Shown here piece by piece: positions 61,201 to 64,000 of a DNA stretch of 64,000 nt. The position numbers and the translations under genes were made by a program. The DNA comes from CAWCTD01 sp963798455. GTDB lineage: Bacteria; Acidobacteriota; Terriglobia; Bryobacterales; Bryobacteraceae. The DNA lies in the NCBI GenBank assembly GCA_963798455.1, contig CAWCTD010000004.1, positions 682,001 through 746,000 of the forward strand, written 5' to 3'. The first letter of the stretch is position 1; each line of letters begins with the position of its first letter. Below the pieces are notes generated by a model that saw only the letters and a list, made by a program, of their open reading frames with translations, was not told the origin of the DNA and searched no databases.

Positions 61201-61856
61201 AACTCCGTCAGCGCGTCCAGCGAAGGCTGCTGCTCCGAAGTCCGTGCCGGATCGGCCGAGCTGGTAATGTCCTGCCCGTCGACGAGAATTCTGTACGTGT
61301 TGGCGGGGGAGCCGTCGACGCGCAGAGTCGACGCGCGCGCTTCGCCGACCACGCCGCTCACGCCGGGAACCAGGGTTGCGAAACCCAGCAAGGTCCGCAC
61401 GTTCGGGCGCACCATGGGGAGAGCGTCCACCTGGTCCGCTGTCAGGACCGTGGCAATCTCGGCGCCTTCGGTGTTGAGCAGCGGCAGGTCCAGTCCGGTG
61501 GCGAGGGCTCCGGACATCAATCCGGTCTGGAGGAAGGCGTCCAGGCGCACCACCTTTCCGGCGGCGATCCGCAGGCCGTCCTGAATGAACCGGTTGTAGC
61601 CAGCGGCGGCTACCGTCAACTGGTACGAGCCCGCGGGCAGAGAAGCAACCTTGTAATCGCCGGCCGGTGTGCAGACAGACTGAAACTGCGCGCCGGTTTC
61701 GGCGTTCTTCAGGATGATGCGGGCCCAGGGGACGGCGCCCTTGGCCGGGTCGGTGACCGTGCCCACGAGCGTGCCGCCGTCCGTCTGCGGAGATGCTATC
61801 GCCACCAGTAAGAAGAGGAACGGGGCCGGCCGGAGCCACTGCATTCGATTCCCCAT
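58242..61856 (-). CDS. Oar-like TonB-dependent outer-membrane receptor
   Basis: 1204 residues. A signal peptide (PAPFLFLLVAIASPQ) is followed by a carboxypeptidase-regulatory-like beta-sandwich (GTLVGTVTDPAKGAVPWARI, about 28-110), a plug region (about 115-250, with LRVDGSPANTYRILVDGQDI) and a long beta-barrel with alternating aromatic residues, ending in FLARLRF. This is the Oar-type architecture that is expanded in Acidobacteria. It imports large glycans or polymers with TonB energy. The neighbouring sulfatases and fucosidase suggest a polysaccharide substrate. A 25-codon ORF lies 6 bp upstream. Confidence 0.92.
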   Translation of the reverse strand: MGNRMQWLRPAPFLFLLVAIASPQTDGGTLVGTVTDPAKGAVPWARIILKNAETGAQFQSVCTPAGDYKVASLPAGSYQLTVAAAGYNRFIQDGLRIAAGKVVRLDAFLQTGLMSGALATGLDLPLLNTEGAEIATVLTADQVDALPMVRPNVRTLLGFATLVPGVSGVVGEARASTLRVDGSPANTYRILVDGQDITSSADPARTSEQQPSLDALTELRLQTSNQAPEFGQAAGGLFNLKTRSGAPQFHGGASAFLRNEVLNAGQPFSDDGAGRHVKPRSRDYNFSGNWSGPLFIPRIYDGGDGTYFFVNLEQYRVRSTAFGTYTTVPTDAYRRGDFSAALTGRSLGKDILGRDMLENMVYDPRTTRTINGQLLRDPFPGNRIDSSRLDPVAVRLQNLIPRADPNRLEADGSPMLVNNLAVRYPTKDDRLIPSVKIDHNLMAEGRVFFYLAQYRYSGLARQDGLPSPVTGTLDKRSVAWTFHLAGDYAVTPSLLAHLGLGYVRWAGRDLAERGVREYPAADPVKGIGLAGGAIPGMPQIAVGVGAANRGGLGVTLGAGDGRYQYNDKPSAEASLTYQAGKHTYKAGGEARLDIWAVRDLWAPIGSWTFGPAQTALPYLQTASAGGSGIGFSYASMLLGQAAAASVSNIKDPRYSKTAVGIYWQDTWKVTAKLTVDYGLRWDSQSAPQESHYRSSMFDPSVPNPSAGGRLGGTVYDGFGAGRCNCFFTNTYPYAFGPRLGLAFQVTPKTVLRAGWGVSYGNPNNYNQLGGGLGVGWNTVDFSATSFGEAAATLQGGLVYDPAELSKVVLDPGLRPSPGQIDSPAFYLDRNAGRPPRITQWSFSIQRDIARDFLLEAAYVGQRSVWSQANSLLDWNALSAERISTFGLDIHNPADRQLLASPLNSALAQSRGLGNLPYPGFPSTLTVAQSLRPYPQFGDIPVLWAPLGNTWYDSLQGKFTKRLRGGLSGTAAFTWQKELTLGVFDQTGSFPAINDVFNRAKQKTLFPQSRPLVMAVTFSYQIPKAGPLKLLRVLLGDWTISGNLRYRSGALIQAPLAQNNLSQLLFRGTYATRIPGQPLYLTPIDRPIDANRQFVLNPAAWSDPAPGEWGQSAVYFNDFRARRTPEEYASAGRVIPIGRNASLELRFEFYNVFNRPVLPVPVSSNALDVQTRNAAGTPVSGFGYIATDGGVGGSRHGQFLARLRF

Positions 61857-61862
61857 GCGTGG

Positions 61863-61940
61863 CTAGATGGTGGTCGCCGTGAAGCCGCCGCCCGTCACAA
61901 CGGCGGCCTTTCCATCCAGCGCGAGCAGTTTCGTACCCAT
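61863..61940 (-). CDS. 25-codon ORF upstream of the TonB receptor (possible leader peptide)
   Basis: Encodes 25 residues beginning MGTKLLALDGKAAVVTGGG, with AAGGGG before its ATG. The stop is 6 bp before the receptor start, so translation could be coupled. The first part also looks like the start of a short-chain dehydrogenase (LDGKAAVVTGGG), so it may be a cut-down remnant of such a gene instead of a designed leader. Confidence 0.35.
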   Translation of the reverse strand: MGTKLLALDGKAAVVTGGGFTATTI

Positions 61941-62016
61941 ACGTCCCCTTGTAACACGGATGGTGGGAGATCGTGAAGCTGTCGTGCTCCGCCGGCGGGC
62001 GGCAGGGGTGGGATTC

Positions 62017-62589
62017 TCAGGACGCCGAGCCGCTGCTCGCGCCCCGGGCCGCGCACGCCGGGCCTGCGAGCGGGCTGGCTTGCCTAACCGGCTGGCGCTT
62101 GAGCCTGGCCTCGAATTCTTTCTTCGCCCTCGATTTCAGCGAACAGAACTGCGCTGGACTCAGTTTCATCTCGGAGCACACCTGCTCAGCGCCCTGCTTT
62201 TGGAGATAGAAGCGCTTCAGCATCTCCTGCGCCCTGGCTGGCAGCGAGTTCAGCACCGTGGCCGCGACCTCCACGGTCGCACGGTCCAGTTGACCGATTT
62301 CCGGCTTCACGGAGGCTGAGACGTTCTCAACCATCCGCCGCGCGATGGTCCTGATCAAGCCAGGTAGGCGTAGCGGGTCGGGCAGTTCCCCGCGCTGGAT
62401 TGCGCCGGCGGCAGCGCTCAAGGCGCTTCGGGCCAAGTCCGGGGCCATGCGGTGACCGAGGCCCCTGGTGAAAAAGAACTGGAGGCCGGGGAGAAACTGC
62501 GAGCACAGTTCCTCCATGCCGGCGGGGTCGCCTGCTTGGATCCCCCGTACGATTTGAGTAAACGCCGCTGTGCTTCGAGTCGTGTCCAC
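62017..62589 (-). CDS. Sigma-70-family (ECF-like) RNA polymerase sigma factor
   Basis: About 190 residues from a GTG at 62589 that has GGAGGGG just before it; an ATG at 62646 is an alternative. The N-terminal half resembles region 2 (AAFTQIVRGIQAGDPAGMEELCSQF over about residues 7-31), and the C-terminal half region 4 (TVLNSLPARAQEMLKRFYLQKQGAEQV over about 128-154, then MKLSPAQFCSLKSRAKKEFEAR). The core promoter-melting region is diverged, so this may be a specialised or degenerate factor. No anti-sigma gene is next to it. Confidence 0.72.
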   Translation of the reverse strand: MDTTRSTAAFTQIVRGIQAGDPAGMEELCSQFLPGLQFFFTRGLGHRMAPDLARSALSAAAGAIQRGELPDPLRLPGLIRTIARRMVENVSASVKPEIGQLDRATVEVAATVLNSLPARAQEMLKRFYLQKQGAEQVCSEMKLSPAQFCSLKSRAKKEFEARLKRQPVRQASPLAGPACAARGASSGSAS

Positions 62590-62646
62590 TACCCCTCCCG
62601 CTATGGCCGCCTTGTGAAGTTTCTCCGCGCTGGGGCCGAGCCGCAT

Positions 62647-62987
62647 GCCCCCGCCGGGGCCGAAAATGACCTGGAAGTAATAATGTCCCCCAGCGGGGCC
62701 TTTTATCTCGGCACTCTTGTGTGGGTGTGCCCGAGGAGACTTGTGGGGGGGCGGGCTACCCCAGGGAAGGTAAGCAGCGAGCCGCCGTGCCAGGCCGAGT
62801 TACTACTTGCCCTGATAGGTCACTCGCGACAGTGAATTTGAGCCCCCGCGACAGATTCCCCTTCATTTCCCAGGCCCTCCGCTTTCTTTCCATTGTAAGC
62901 CGTCGGCGGGAGTGCGCTAACGCTCAAGATCCCTGACCAATTTGCCTTGCGCCGCAACGTCGAGTACCTTATCTCTACGGAGGCATT
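62647..62987. other. Non-coding interval, no gene identified
   Basis: About 340 bp between the sigma-like gene and the zinc-ribbon gene. It contains a G/C-rich near-palindromic stretch (around 62686-62705), several direct GCCCGCGACAG-like words and no open frame with a ribosome site. No riboswitch, tRNA or other structured RNA was recognised. It probably holds promoters for both flanking genes, since they are divergent. Confidence 0.4.
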
Positions 62988-63836
62988 ATGGCTTTCTGCA
63001 CGAATTGTGGCGCCCCGATGGAGGGTCAGTTCTGCCCTTATTGCGGCGCGCCGTCCGGCGCCACGGCGCCAACCACCGGCGAGCCGGTCTCGCCGGCGCC
63101 CATTCCCCAGGCCCCAGCCCCCGCGCCCAAGAAGACCAGCCCCCTGGTCTGGGTGCTGGCGGGTTGCGGCGGGCTGCTGGTGATCGGCATAATCGTTGCG
63201 CTTGGACTGGGTTTCTTCGTCTCACGCAAGGCGTCGGAGTTCGGCAAGAACCCGGGATTCGCCGCAGCCAAAATGATGGCTTCGCTGAACCCGAACGTGG
63301 AGGTTCTCAAGGCGGATGAGAGCACCGGCAAGATCACCTTGCGCGAGAAGAAGACCGGCAAGACCGTCACCATGGATTTTCAGGACATCCAGAAAGGCCA
63401 CATCGCTTTCGAGGGAGACAACGGCGAGAGGGTGGACATCCGGGGTGAAGGACAGGGCGGAAGCGGTTCGATGACCATGGAAGGACCGGAAGGATCGATG
63501 CGAATCGGACAGGGCTCGCTCGCAAGCGTTCCTTCCTGGGTGCCGAAGTACCCGGGCGCGGAGGCTGCCGGGGCGCTTGCCACGCAGGGCCGCGGCGAAC
63601 AGGGCGGCACCTTTCAGCTCAAATGCAGCGATTCCCCCGAGCAGGTTGCAGCGTTCTATGAGCGCGAGATGAAGGGCGCCGGAATGAAGGTCGAGAGGCA
63701 TTCGTTTCAGGCCGGCAACCGTAGCTTGCTGACCGTCGCGGGTACGGACGAAGCCCAGCGGCGCACCATCACGGCCACCATCAGCTCCACCGGCGAGGGC
63801 ACGGCCGCGCAGATCATTTATGGGCAGAAGCCCTGA
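62988..63836 (+). CDS. Zinc-ribbon membrane protein of unknown function
   Basis: 282 residues with GGAGG upstream. The N terminus is a zinc ribbon (FCTNCGAPMEGQFCPYCGAP, CxxC-x9-CxxC, residues about 4-18), then a Pro/Ala-rich linker, a membrane helix (VWVLAGCGGLLVIGIIVALGLGFFV split over 52-76) and a periplasmic C-terminal region. The latter includes WVPKYPGAEAAG and a YEREMKGAGMKVERHSF domain seen in other bacterial envelope proteins. The next gene starts at its stop (TGATG overlap). Function unknown. Confidence 0.8.
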   Translation: MAFCTNCGAPMEGQFCPYCGAPSGATAPTTGEPVSPAPIPQAPAPAPKKTSPLVWVLAGCGGLLVIGIIVALGLGFFVSRKASEFGKNPGFAAAKMMASLNPNVEVLKADESTGKITLREKKTGKTVTMDFQDIQKGHIAFEGDNGERVDIRGEGQGGSGSMTMEGPEGSMRIGQGSLASVPSWVPKYPGAEAAGALATQGRGEQGGTFQLKCSDSPEQVAAFYEREMKGAGMKVERHSFQAGNRSLLTVAGTDEAQRRTITATISSTGEGTAAQIIYGQKP

Positions 63837-64000
63837 TGTCGCTGGACCAGGCCGTCATCACACTGTTTCTCGTCTTGGTGCTGGCCCTCCTCCTGCGGCC
63901 GGTGCAGGCCGCCTTCGGCGGGTGGTTCGAGCGTCACCGTGGGATGATCCTGGCGGTCCCCGGCGCGCTGAGCGGGCTCTTCCTGCTGGCGATGTGGGGC
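63836..64000 (+). CDS. Membrane protein, N-terminal part (cut by window end)
   Basis: 55 codons from an ATG overlapping the upstream stop. The start MSLDQAVITLFLVLVLALLLRP is a hydrophobic helix and a second begins near residue 38 (MILAVPGALSGLFLLAMWG). It is an integral membrane protein, but the visible part is too short to name a family. It is coupled to the zinc-ribbon gene. Confidence 0.6.
   Translation, partial: MSLDQAVITLFLVLVLALLLRPVQAAFGGWFERHRGMILAVPGALSGLFLLAMWG

Noticed and set aside
62680..62960. Riboswitch or structured RNA in the 62.7-62.9 kb gap
   Set aside because: G/C-rich pairing is possible, but no known riboswitch core was recognised and there is no suitable downstream arrangement.

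Overview
The window looks like a chromosomal stretch from a G+C-rich Gram-negative bacterium, most probably an Acidobacteriota member of the Solibacter/Bryobacter type. This is an inference. It rests on an Oar-like TonB receptor with an N-terminal carboxypeptidase-regulatory domain, several Tat-exported sulfatases, oxidoreductases and DUF362-type proteins, a dnaK-dnaJ-hspR operon, and a split ATP synthase operon. No rRNA or marker gene settles the taxonomy.

Layout. 1-2.3 kb: end of a UroD-like corrinoid methyltransferase, a DUF1638 protein and a RACo-type ferredoxin/ASKHA reactivase. 2.4-11 kb: a PAS/sigma-54 regulator divergent from a multihaem cytochrome operon that carries a candidate sigma-54 promoter, then a universal stress protein, a CoA-transferase and alanine dehydrogenase. 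11-18.7 kb: housekeeping and unknown genes (HpcH-like aldolase, MidA-like methyltransferase, RlpA, a second sigma-54 activator, TrmFO, XerC) plus a 22-residue lysine-rich microprotein gene with its own promoter and terminator. 18.7-22.4 kb: dnaK-dnaJ-hspR behind a HAIR-like operator. 22.4-27.1 kb: envelope and transport genes. 27.2-38 kb: an unusual carrier-protein/glycosyltransferase cluster with FkbH-PCP, a GT4, an aldo/keto reductase and a GT4 fused to a thioesterase, facing a radical-SAM/SPASM gene and two GT2 genes. 38-45 kb: DUF362, DinB, a toxin-antitoxin cassette bounded by a duplicated tRNA-Val 3' half, a threonine-dehydratase-like enzyme, a Gfo/Idh/MocA oxidoreductase and YihY. 45-51 kb: the F1 plus b-subunit ATP synthase operon, with a frameshift in atpA. 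51-58 kb: a scarred accessory region next to tRNA-Pro with an integrase stump, the fused ends of a lost sulfatase pair, a secreted enolase-superfamily enzyme, an alpha-L-fucosidase, a tRNA 3' half, an MntA with a dead HepT, and two divergent sulfatases. 58-64 kb: a large TonB-dependent receptor, a sigma-like factor and a zinc-ribbon membrane protein.

How the genes work together. The cytochrome block looks like a quinol/c-type electron transfer module under enhancer-dependent control. The fucosidase, sulfatases, enolase-superfamily enzyme and TonB receptor could act together on sulfated, fucose-containing glycans. The 27-38 kb block is the best candidate for an undescribed pathway: a glycerate-type unit loaded on a carrier protein, decorated by tail-bearing glycosyltransferases and released by a thioesterase fused to one of them. 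No condensation, adenylation or ketosynthase domain is present in the window.
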